From positions 1,922,001-1,986,000 of the forward strand of contig OY282380.1 in NCBI GenBank assembly GCA_958295885.1: a stretch of DNA of 64,000 bases, in the 5' to 3' direction. The translations under genes and the position numbers were made by a program. The DNA comes from Arenicellales bacterium. Its GTDB lineage: Bacteria; Pseudomonadota; Gammaproteobacteria; Arenicellales; JAJDZL01. Of the stretch, positions 54,962 to 62,200 are shown in pieces; positions within the stretch are counted from its first letter, which is position 1; the number at the start of each line of letters is the position of its first letter. The notes beneath the pieces are model-generated. The model was not told where the DNA came from, searched no databases, and saw only the letters and a program-made list of their open reading frames with translations.

Positions 54962-55912
54962 TCATGCGTTCTTCAGCAGAATTTGACGAAACAGATCTTT
55001 GTCGATGTTCCCACCGGAAGCGATAACCGCGACCTGTTTGCCTTTCATGCGTGATTTTTCCTGCAGCAGTGCCGCTAAAGTGACGGCGCCGGCCCCTTCA
55101 ATCAGCTGATGAGCATCATCGAAGTAGTGATGAATCGCGCATTCAATCTCAGTTTCCGAAACTTTAACCACCCTTGAAACATCGCGAAGAATTATATCGA
55201 GAGCTTCTGCATTTGGAATTCTAACCGCTACACCATCTGCAAATGTATTTGCAGATTCGGTTTCCACAGTTCGCCCCTGATTGAACGACTGAAAATAAGC
55301 AGGTGCATTGGCCGCGACAGCGCCAATCACTTCTGTGTTTAATCCCAGTGCTTCGCGAGCGGCAATCACAGCACAAATTTCTGAACCTAAACCAATCGGA
55401 ACATAAACAGCGTCCAAATTCGGGACGGCCGCGAATAATTCCATGCCCATGCTTGCGACACCAACAACAAGTTTTCGGTCGAAAGAAGGAACAAAATGCA
55501 ACCCAAGTTTGGCGGCCTGTCGATGAGCGTAATCGTGAGCCTCAGAAAAATCCCGGCCAAATTCGGAAAGATTCACCCCTAGCGCACGCATTGACGAGTT
55601 TTTCGACTGACTGTTGTTGTGCGGTACGATTACAGTTGCGCGTTTCCCAAACAATTGAGCGGCGAACGCCACGGATTGACCGTGATTGCCACGCGTGGCT
55701 GTGATTACGTGGCTGTCAGGAATTTGAGACATGTAACTGATTCCGCCGCGAACTTTGAATGACCCAATCGGGGACATGTTTTCGTGTTTCACCCACACGT
55801 CCGTTTCACAGCGCTGACAGAGCAGCGGCCATCTGTACTGAGGAGTCGGCTGCATATGCCGGCCAATCAATGAAGCAGACTCGTTGATTTCTGCAAGTGT
55901 TGGCAGACGCAT
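54962..55912 (-). CDS. PLP-dependent threonine/serine dehydratase-like enzyme
   Basis: A 316-residue fold-type II PLP enzyme. The PLP lysine is K53 in NMSPIGSFKVRGGISYMSQ; TRGNHGQSVAFAAQLFGKRA and the C-terminal IASGGNIDKDL complete the site. It lacks the regulatory ACT domain of biosynthetic IlvA, so it is a catabolic-type threonine/serine dehydratase, hydroxyaspartate dehydratase or similar. A conserved Cys pair near the N-terminus (CQRCETDVW) is unusual. Forty-seven bp upstream of the MttB homologue; the two may form one transcript. Confidence 0.88.
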   Translation of the reverse strand: MRLPTLAEINESASLIGRHMQPTPQYRWPLLCQRCETDVWVKHENMSPIGSFKVRGGISYMSQIPDSHVITATRGNHGQSVAFAAQLFGKRATVIVPHNNSQSKNSSMRALGVNLSEFGRDFSEAHDYAHRQAAKLGLHFVPSFDRKLVVGVASMGMELFAAVPNLDAVYVPIGLGSEICAVIAAREALGLNTEVIGAVAANAPAYFQSFNQGRTVETESANTFADGVAVRIPNAEALDIILRDVSRVVKVSETEIECAIHHYFDDAHQLIEGAGAVTLAALLQEKSRMKGKQVAVIASGGNIDKDLFRQILLKNA

Positions 55913-55949
55913 AAATCGGAATCAAGATGTGACAAAATGCTGAAAAGAT

Positions 55950-56026
55950 TGGGGTGGACGATGGGATTTGAACCCACGACGACTGGAACCACAATCCAGG
56001 GCTCTACCTACTGAGCTACGCCCACC
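55950..56026 (-). tRNA. tRNA-His (GUG)
   Basis: Cloverleaf on the minus strand with anticodon GTG in the loop TTGTGGT closed by CTGGA/TCCAG. The extra 5' G (G-1 at 56026) pairs with C before the discriminator, the hallmark of tRNA-His. CCA is encoded. Closely follows the E. coli hisR pattern. Confidence 0.96.
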
Positions 56027-56101
56027 ACAACGAATTAAGAATTCGACTTCAAGATTACCATATATGACAGGTCAGTTCAATTGAAATCAAATTCGATCAA
56101 G

Positions 56102-56406
56102 CACGCCTGACAGGACTCGAACCTGTAACCTACGGCTTAGCGTACCACTACAGTTTTCACTGCCTGGCAGAAGCGTTGGTGCGCTTCACCAGTTTGTAGT
56201 CTGGACTATATCTTCACCATCTCAGGCGGGGCACGTATAGTCTCTACGGATCTCCAATGAATGCTTCATTCGATTTCCTCGGTGTTGCCATCTCCATTAC
56301 GAGTTAAGGTTTCACCGATACAGTGCCCTCCACTTTACAGGTTCAAATTTCCTTGTAAAGGCTCCTATTTGAAGGCCGTTGCTCTATCCAATTGAGCTAC
56401 AGGCGC
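56102..56406 (-). tRNA. tRNA-Arg (UCU), interrupted by a group I intron
   Basis: Exon 1 is 56406-56372 (GCGCCTGTAGCTCAATTGG... to ACGGCCTT), exon 2 is 56140-56102 (CTAAGCCGT... to CAGGCGTG). Joined, they give an argU-like cloverleaf: acceptor GCGCCTG/CAGGCGT (one G-U), anticodon stem ACGGC/GCCGT, loop CTTCTAA with anticodon TCT. The gene is split between anticodon positions 34 and 35. CCA is not encoded. Without splicing the tRNA cannot fold, so decoding of AGA depends on intron removal unless another argU-type gene exists. Confidence 0.94.
56141..56371 (-). ncRNA. Group I intron (IC3-like) in tRNA-Arg(UCU)
   Basis: 231 nt, no ORF. Order on the minus strand: P2 stem CTTTACA/TGTAAAG; P3 GGGCAC; a P4-P6 region with CGGTGAAACC and GGCAACACCG; the R element TAGAGACTATACG (P7 5' strand); P3' GTGCCC; P8 CGCC/GGTG; the S element AAGATATAGTCC (P7 3' strand), the classic conserved sequence; and a terminal G (omega-G, 56141). 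The 5' exon ends in U, which can pair with G in the guide GGAGCC after the splice site (one mismatch in P1). These are the diagnostic features of a self-splicing group I intron, like those of Azoarcus tRNA-Ile and Agrobacterium tRNA-Arg(CCU). Confidence 0.93.
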
Positions 56407-56414
56407 ATAATTCA

Positions 56415-56491
56415 TGGTCGGGGTAGAGGGATTTGAACCCCCGACCCCCTGCTCCCAAAGCAGGTGCGCTACCAGCCTGCGCTATACCCCG
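56415..56491 (-). tRNA. tRNA-Pro (UGG)
   Basis: 77-nt cloverleaf with acceptor CGGGGTA/TACCCCG, anticodon TGG in loop TTTGGGA closed by CTGC/GCAG, T-arm GGGTTCAAATCCC, and CCA encoded. First gene of the Pro-Arg-His tRNA transcript (minus). Confidence 0.96.
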
Positions 56492-56862
56492 ACAAACCTG
56501 CTGTAAATTATCGCATTTGATTCAACGAACATTTCCCAAAAATGACGCAGGATTATAAAAATTTAGAAATCGATTCGCAAGCTACAGATGGCGCTTATTT
56601 CCCACTGGCAGAAAACACCTCTCTACGCCGCAACGATCTGCATCCGTCGAAACTGATTCAGAATGGTATAAAACGAATTGAATCTGTTGGGATGAATTGA
56701 TCGAACAGTCGAACCCCAGCCTCGTCACCAGCCGAAAAACAGACATGCTGTCGAATAAGCAATCCGGTTATGGCATCGCCGTAATTGGCAGCGGGAGATG
56801 AACACCTGCAGTGCACTGCCCCGCTGCCCAATTGCGGTCGAACTGTACGTTGAATTTTGCGA
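56492..56862. other. Spacer between tRNA-Pro and htpG
   Basis: No gene. A GC-rich stem, GGCAGCGG near 56787 pairing with CCGCTGCC near 56822-56829, encloses a 26-base loop including CTGCAG and could act as an htpG terminator, although no T-tract follows on the minus strand. It should also hold the tRNA operon promoter. Confidence 0.5.
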
Positions 56863-58764
56863 CTATGGAGTAATGATTACTGAACTTTGTTCGCTTACCG
56901 TATCTGTCAGCAGCGAATTAATTCTTCGCACATAATCCGCAGGCTCGTCCAAAGCAGCACCTTCGCTCAGCGTTGCCTGATCAAAAAGCACATGTGCCCA
57001 GTCATCCAGATTGCTGTCGTTTTCCACCAAATGCTGAATCAAAGGATGCTCGAGGTTGATTTCTAGAATTGGGGACATATCGCTGGGTGCATCCTGTCCC
57101 GACGCTTTCAATATGCGAGACATGTTGCGACTCAATCCAAATTCATTAACAACCAGGCAAGCAGGAGAATCTGTCAATCGGTAGGTTGTTCTAACGTCAG
57201 TGGCTCGGTCTGACAGCGATTCTTTCAGCTTTGAAATGAGCGAATCAATTCTCAAATCGGTTTGTTTCTCCGGTTTGTCCGGATCAAGCCAATTCAGTTC
57301 CAAGTCCCCTTTGGCGATTGATTTCAGCTGTTTTTCTTGATAGGTATGAAGTCCCATGACGACCCATTCATCAATCGGGTCACTCAGAAGCAGGACTTCA
57401 ATATCGTGCTTTTTGAAAATCTCCAGGTGAGGCGAATCCTTCGCAGAAGTGTAGCTGTCGGCAGTTATGAAATAGATTGATTCTTGATTTTCATGCATTC
57501 GATCGACGTAATGTTTGAGGGCGACAGTCTGTTTTGCATCTTCGCCTTTCGTTGATGCAAATCGCAGCAGGTCCGCAATTCTGTCTCGATTCTCGGAATC
57601 TTCAGTCACTCCTTCTTTGAATGCCTTCCCAAATTCATCCCAGAAAATCTGGTATTTTTCGGCATCCTTCTCTGAAACTTTTTTCAGTTCCGCAAGGAGC
57701 TTGCGAACCGTCCCCGCACGAATTCTGTCAACTTGCTTTGTTTTCTGCAGAAATTCGCGTGATACGTTAAGCGGCAAGTCGTCGGAATCGATAACTCCCC
57801 GAACAAAACGCAGATAACCTGGCATCAGACGTTCTGTGTCGTCAGCGATAAAAATTCGACGAACGTACAGCTTTATTCCTTTTCGCCGTTGGACATCCCA
57901 CAGGTCGAAAGGTGCTCTGGAGGGAATGAACAGCAGTGCTGAATACTCTAGATTCCCTTCAACCCGGTTGTGCAGTCGAAGAAGCGGTTCGTTGGCGTCA
58001 TACGACAATGATTTGTAGAAATTATTGTATTCTTCCTCAGTGATGTCGCGTTTGCTGCGCGTCCACAAAGCCGAAGCCGTGTTTACCGTATCCCAATCTC
58101 CCGAATCTTCAGTTGAAGTGTCTTTCAGTCGAATGGGTATGGAAATGTGGTCGGAGTATTTTTTTATTACGCCCGTCAATGTACCAACATCGAGAAAGTT
58201 TTCAGAATCCTCTCTTATGCCAAGGGTAATTTGCGTTCCGTGCTGCTTCACAGTGGCGTCAGAGATTGTGTATCCACCGACACCATCAGACTCCCAATGA
58301 ACACCATTTTCCGGTGCATGGCCTGCGGCTCTGGTTCGAATCGTGACATGATCGGCAACCATGAAAGCCGAATAAAAACCGACACCGAACTGACCGATCA
58401 GCTGCGAGTCGATTGAGTCTTCTCCTGACAACGCATCCACGAACTGTTTTGTTCCTGACCGTGCAATGGTTCCAATGTTTTCAATGACGTCTTCACTCGT
58501 CATGCCGATGCCGTTGTCAGTGATCTTGATTGTTTTGCCTGGTTCATTGACTTCGATATCAATGGATGGACTAAACTCGCCTTCAAGCATCTCAGGATTC
58601 GTGAGGGACTCGAAACGCAGTCGACCACAAGCATCAGAAGCGTTTGAAATTAGTTCTCTGAGAAATATCTCGCGGTCAGAATAAAGAGAATGAACAACGA
58701 GATTCAGCAGCTGCTGAATCTCCGCTTGAAAGGGAAAGCTATCATTGTTTTGATTTTCTGACAT
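56863..58764 (-). CDS. htpG: Molecular chaperone HtpG (Hsp90)
   Basis: A 633-residue cytosolic Hsp90. The N-terminal GHKL ATPase has FLRELISNASDACGRLRFES, KITDNGIGMTSEDVIENIGT-IARSGT and the lid GQFGVGFYSAFMVADHVTI. The middle domain has KGIKLYVRRIFIADDTERLM and PLNVSREFLQKTKQVDRIRA with the catalytic Arg. The C-terminal dimer region is present. Full length. GGAG lies 8 bases before the ATG. A sigma-32-like -35 (CTTGAAAA) occurs upstream but without a convincing -10, so heat-shock control is only suggested. Confidence 0.97.
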   Translation of the reverse strand: MSENQNNDSFPFQAEIQQLLNLVVHSLYSDREIFLRELISNASDACGRLRFESLTNPEMLEGEFSPSIDIEVNEPGKTIKITDNGIGMTSEDVIENIGTIARSGTKQFVDALSGEDSIDSQLIGQFGVGFYSAFMVADHVTIRTRAAGHAPENGVHWESDGVGGYTISDATVKQHGTQITLGIREDSENFLDVGTLTGVIKKYSDHISIPIRLKDTSTEDSGDWDTVNTASALWTRSKRDITEEEYNNFYKSLSYDANEPLLRLHNRVEGNLEYSALLFIPSRAPFDLWDVQRRKGIKLYVRRIFIADDTERLMPGYLRFVRGVIDSDDLPLNVSREFLQKTKQVDRIRAGTVRKLLAELKKVSEKDAEKYQIFWDEFGKAFKEGVTEDSENRDRIADLLRFASTKGEDAKQTVALKHYVDRMHENQESIYFITADSYTSAKDSPHLEIFKKHDIEVLLLSDPIDEWVVMGLHTYQEKQLKSIAKGDLELNWLDPDKPEKQTDLRIDSLISKLKESLSDRATDVRTTYRLTDSPACLVVNEFGLSRNMSRILKASGQDAPSDMSPILEINLEHPLIQHLVENDSNLDDWAHVLFDQATLSEGAALDEPADYVRRINSLLTDTVSEQSSVIITP

Positions 58765-58982
58765 TTAGCTGCTCCAAATAATTAGCCGTGAATTAATTGT
58801 TCTAAAATAAGATTGTTTTTCAAGAATTCAAGCCGTTTATCGTACGAATCGCACTAAATTTCGGCTACGTGCATCGAATGCACTTCGTGAAAACGCATTA
58901 TTTTATCAATTCAGGAGATTTCTGGCGTCGTGGAGCACTTCTTTACTGTTGGACACAGCAAATCATTAATATCAATGCAAGC

Positions 58983-59246
58983 ATGAGAACAAGTGTAGAA
59001 ATAAACGACGATTTGATGGCGCAGGCAATGAAAGCCTGCGTTGCGAAAACAAAGAAAGCAACTGTTGAAAAATGCCTGCGTCTACTAATTCAGATTGAGC
59101 GACAGTCAGGCCTCCGTAATCTTCGTGGCAAACTGCATTGGGAAGATTCGCTGGATGAGATGCGAGTTGATAAATGCTCATCGCGGATACTTCGGTTTGG
59201 GTCAATTTTTTTATGGCGTATAGAACCGCCAAACGGATATTTTTGA
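58983..59246 (+). pseudogene. VapB-family antitoxin (3' end read-through)
   Basis: From ATG 58983: MRTSVEINDDLMAQAMKACV, TKKATVEKCLRLLIQIERQS and LRNLRGKLHWEDSLDEMRVD. This matches the VapB family (xRTNIEIDDxLMxxAMxxxxxKTKKxxVExALRLLV, RGKLxWEGDLxEMR). The family normally ends soon after EMRxD; here the frame runs on over the start of vapC to 59246, suggesting the stop has been lost by an indel. The folded antitoxin part is complete and may still be active, though its toxin is broken. Confidence 0.75.
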
Positions 59247-59400
59247 CGGGCTATTGATGACACAGCTGATATTAATGGGGGATTTAACAGTGACTGAAAT
59301 GCTCCAAGGAATTCGAATAGACCAAGATTATCAATTGGCAAGACGTGAAGTGACATGCCTGCCATTTGCAGAGATGATCGGACGAGAAATTGCTCTTATC
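59174..59400 (+). pseudogene. VapC toxin, frameshifted and truncated
   Basis: ATG 59174 reads MLIADTSVWVNFF, the PIN start with its first Asp. It then shifts frame; from about 59254 MGDLTVTEMLQGIRIDQDYQ and ARREVTCLPFAEMIGREIAL match the VapC centre (GDLxLTEVLQGF...R). It ends at about 59400, where HigB sequence begins, so the third and fourth acidic residues are lost. Confidence 0.78.
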
Positions 59401-59520
59401 AGTGGAGCATTCGTGTTTCAGGGAACTGGCGGGTAGTTTTTCGATTTGCGGATAATGAAGTTGTGGACATTGACTTGGTTGATTATCACTTAACTAACGG
59501 AGGTGACATTAATGAGTAAT
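59401..59520 (+). pseudogene. HigB/RelE-type toxin, C-terminal remnant
   Basis: Frame WSIRVSGNWRVVFRFADNEV then VDIDLVDYHLTN to a TAA at 59518-59520. This is the end of HigB-family ribosome-dependent mRNA interferases (YSIRINxQWRICFRF...VEIVDYH). The N-terminal half is missing; the join with vapC at about 59400 looks like a deletion fusing two neighbouring toxin-antitoxin loci. The intact higA antitoxin follows with its start inside this frame. Confidence 0.78.
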
Positions 59521-59799
59521 GACGCGAGTATTCGCGTTGAGCCGATGTTGAATCCACCACATCTTGGTGAGTTAATACGCGAAAACATGAACGAAACGGG
59601 GTGGAGTGTAACCGAGACCGCATCACGCCTGAGCTGTGAGCGAGGGACATTGTCACGTCTTTTAAATGGTAAGGCTGGGGTTTCAGCCAAAATGGCGATT
59701 GCTCTGGAAAAAATTGGTTGGGGCACAGCTGATCATTGGGTGCGGCTTCAGGCAAGTTACGAACTCGCACAAACTCGTCGTCAAATTAATGCTGCATAA
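59512..59799 (+). CDS. higA: HigA-family antitoxin (XRE helix-turn-helix)
   Basis: A 95-residue HigA: HLGELIRENMNETGWSVTET, ASRLSCERGTLSRLLNGKAG and VSAKMAIALEKIGWGTADHW form the helix-turn-helix of the addiction-module HigA family. ATG 59512 with a strong ribosome site (GGAGGTG, 59499-59505). Its toxin gene is reduced to a C-terminal remnant just upstream, so it is an orphan antitoxin that may still act as a regulator or give immunity to related toxins. Confidence 0.9.
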   Translation: MSNDASIRVEPMLNPPHLGELIRENMNETGWSVTETASRLSCERGTLSRLLNGKAGVSAKMAIALEKIGWGTADHWVRLQASYELAQTRRQINAA

Positions 59800-60228
59800 A
59801 TTCCAATAAATCCTTTCATATTTTGAAAATAAACTAAATTATTAGATGTGCTTGCTTACTGAAATTCTCTAAGTTCGATATAAACCGACTATAAAAATCA
59901 GAATTTGAATTTACAACCAATTGACAGTGCTGATTGATCCATACAAACTTACTGTATTTCTCTAAGCAAATTCCTATACATCCATTTACGTTTATTTCAA
60001 TGATTTGCGTTTACCTGTTCATGCAAGGCGGAAATCATTGGACATTCCCATCGCACAATGCACATTCTCTTGATGCAACCTTTGCTAATCTCTACGATTT
60101 GAAATTGGTGCGCCGAAAATTACGACTAAATATATTTGCCCACTGACAATTTAGAGAATTGGTGGGTCCGATTCCAATTGTTGTTAGTCCTCAGAACGTT
60201 CGTGTTCATCAAATAGAAAGTTTTAATA
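59800..60228. other. AT-rich spacer with short direct repeats
   Basis: No gene supported. Two direct repeats, CTTACTGAAATTCTCTAAG (59855-59873) and CTTACTGTATTTCTCTAAG (59948-59966), 93 bp apart, and a reversed partial copy (TTTAGAGAATT) near 60150. Confidence 0.45.
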
Positions 60229-60282
60229 TGAAGATAGGAATATTAGGCGCGGGCCCGGCTGGCCTATACGCCGCTATCTTGT
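60229..60282 (+). pseudogene. FAD-dependent oxidoreductase/monooxygenase, N-terminal stub
   Basis: ATG 60229 gives MKIGILGAGPAGLYAAIL, the dinucleotide-binding beta-alpha-beta motif (GxGxxG) at the very start of flavoprotein monooxygenases and related oxidoreductases. The frame then enters ISNCY sequence at about 60283. Everything after 18 codons is lost, so the enzyme class cannot be refined. Confidence 0.7.
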
Positions 60283-60846
60283 GTGTGCGCAGGTGGACAT
60301 GGGCACCGGTCGGCCGGGCATGGACCTGTGGAAGATTCTGGTGCTGGGGGTGCTCAGGCAGGGGCTGAACTGCGACTTCGACCGGCTGGTGAATCTGGCC
60401 AACCAACACATGGATGTACGCAGGATGCTGGGGCTTGGCACTTGGCACGACGATACCCGCTTTGAGCTGCAGTTGGTGATTGACAATGTCTAGCGGCTGA
60501 CGCCGCAGCTGTTGTCGCAGATCGGTATGGTGGTGTGAAGCGGGCACGAGGTGGCCGGAAAAAAGCCTGGCGAGCCATTGTCGGAGCGCGCTGATTCGTT
60601 TGCGGTCGAGATCGACGTGCATTATCCGACTGATGTGAATCTGCTGTGGGATACGTGATACGTCGCGTTCGGCCCGATACTGCGGGTTGCCGGGCTAGCG
60701 CCAGCACAGACATCGGAAGCGTTCGGTGAAGAAACTGTTCAACAGGGTCTGCAAATCGAAACAGCAAAAGAGCCGCCCGCAGCAGGTGACCGACTACCTG
60801 CATTGCTGCGAGGAGCTGATCGACCGGGCGGAGAAAACAATCAGTT
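60283..60846 (+). pseudogene. ISNCY-family transposase, N-terminal part
   Basis: Frame VDMGTGRPGMDLWKILVLGV then LRQGLNCDFDRLVNLANQHM, LGLGTWHDDTRFELQLVIDN, a TAG, then after a further stop SGHEVAGKKPGEPL and FAVEIDVHYPTDVNLLWDT. This is the N-terminal half of the ISNCY (ISDol1-like) transposase, in which GRPGMxLWxILVLGVLRQGLxCDFDRL and VHYPTDVNLLWDA are diagnostic. Several stops show decay, and no C-terminal half follows. It truncates the flavoprotein gene. Confidence 0.82.
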
Positions 60847-60909
60847 AAAAAGAAATATGGACATGGAATAGCACTAGGAAAAAGCAAAAGAAAGGGAATC
60901 AGTTTACTT

Positions 60910-61822
60910 GATTTATTGCAGAAATTCTCCCGATGAAGAATTTGCTCGCGGATGGTTGGAAGTCATGATTTGATCCTATGGCAATCGACCTCGTCCAAAT
61001 TACAGTAGTAAAAATACGCATCCATGTTCGCATGTAAAAATGCCTTATTGATGTCGGAATCAACGTTGCTAATTCAGTGTCAAGACTGGAACTGTCTTAG
61101 CGGGCTCTCCCATTGCACTGCTGTCATGGGTCTGTGCAGTTTTTCTTGATGTGACTTTACTCAAAGGGGTGGACAGTATGAAACTGCATTGAGACATAGG
61201 CATTATGCAGACGACGTCTTGGTTTAAGCAGCAGAGCATTCCGGAGAAGCGTTTGCTGAAAAAGAGCTGAGATTTTATATTCTGGTGTCGTTGGAGTAGT
61301 CAAAACCTAGCTGGGCGGTTTATCAAATAAATACGAATCGAAGAAACTCAAAGCGGGATGGAACGGGAAATTCCATTGTTGTCGACGCCAAAGATCGAGC
61401 TTCGAGGAAAGTCAAAGCGAAGGTGATCGCAAACACCAAATGACCTAGCCTGCACGGATATATTGAAGAAAGTGCAGAATCAGCTTAAACAATCTGCACA
61501 GACGATTTCAAAGCATGCAAAAAAAATCAGAAGCTATTGTCATTGATTCGTGAAACCTAGTGTCGGCAAGCATGTGGACGAACCAGCTCATATTCACGGT
61601 AATGAATTATTTTGGGGAAGTTAAAGCGAGCTCACAAACTTGCTTTCGATAAATCCAGTAAGAAGCGCCTGCCTCTTCACGTTACCGAATTTGAAAGGAG
61701 TCACAATCCCCCCCCCAGAACTCGATACCATTGACCCGATTCAAAACGTAATGGAAAAAATGGTGGATGAAATTCTGAGGCGTAGGGATTTGGTCAGTAG
61801 GATTGATGGCAGATCGTACTGA
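60910..61822 (+). pseudogene. IS1595-family (ISXO2-like) transposase, whole but heavily decayed
   Basis: Segments in family order across several frames: DEEFARGWLEVM (60930), FSVKTGTVLAGSPIALLSWV then KGVDSMKLH-stop-DIGIMQTTSWF (61080-61240), VVDAKDRASRKVKAKVIANT then LHGYIEESAE (61380-61470), VKPSVGKHVDEPAHIHGNEL (61550-61615) and PELDTIDPIQNVMEKMVDEI (to 61822). These align with the zinc ribbon, DDE core and C-terminus of ISXO2-like transposases. Many stops and shifts, one at a run of nine C's at 61708-61716. Old, inactive. Confidence 0.8.
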
Positions 61823-62200
61823 TTGCGACTTCCTGACGAGAACCTTAAAATTCAGAGACAATTCCATTCCAAAAACTTTTCATGCCATCAAGGGAACGGA
61901 GATGAGCGTATGAACCACGACGAATCGCAAAAAAACCAAATGCTAAAACAAGAAAACTCCCTAAAAAATCATTAAAGCAGACTACCTATAAGCGACTCCC
62001 GAACAGGCAGCGAGAGCAGTTTTACACTACTACCCCAAAAGTCCCCCAAAGAAATAAATCTTTAAAAAATATCTAATGTTCCAAACGATTTTTCAACCAT
62101 CAACTCAAAAATATAAATTTCGAAAAGAAGATCTCCAAATCAGGAAAAGCAAACCGGATTTGAAGATAGCTAGTCACCTTCAGATTCCCAAAAAGATTAC
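61823..62200. other. Spacer before the Fic gene
   Basis: A-rich, about 380 bp, no gene and no clear hairpin. Presumably holds the promoter of the Fic gene. Confidence 0.45.

Noticed and set aside
56141..56371. Reading the interrupted tRNA region as a pseudo-tRNA, tmRNA or two separate tRNAs
   Set aside because: The halves pair perfectly when joined, and the interior has the R, S, P3, P7 and P8 signatures of a group I intron; no tmRNA tag frame is present.
58765..58830. Sigma-32 heat-shock promoter for htpG
   Set aside because: A CTTGAAAA -35-like box exists, but no CCCCAT-type -10 at the right distance, so it is not listed as a feature.
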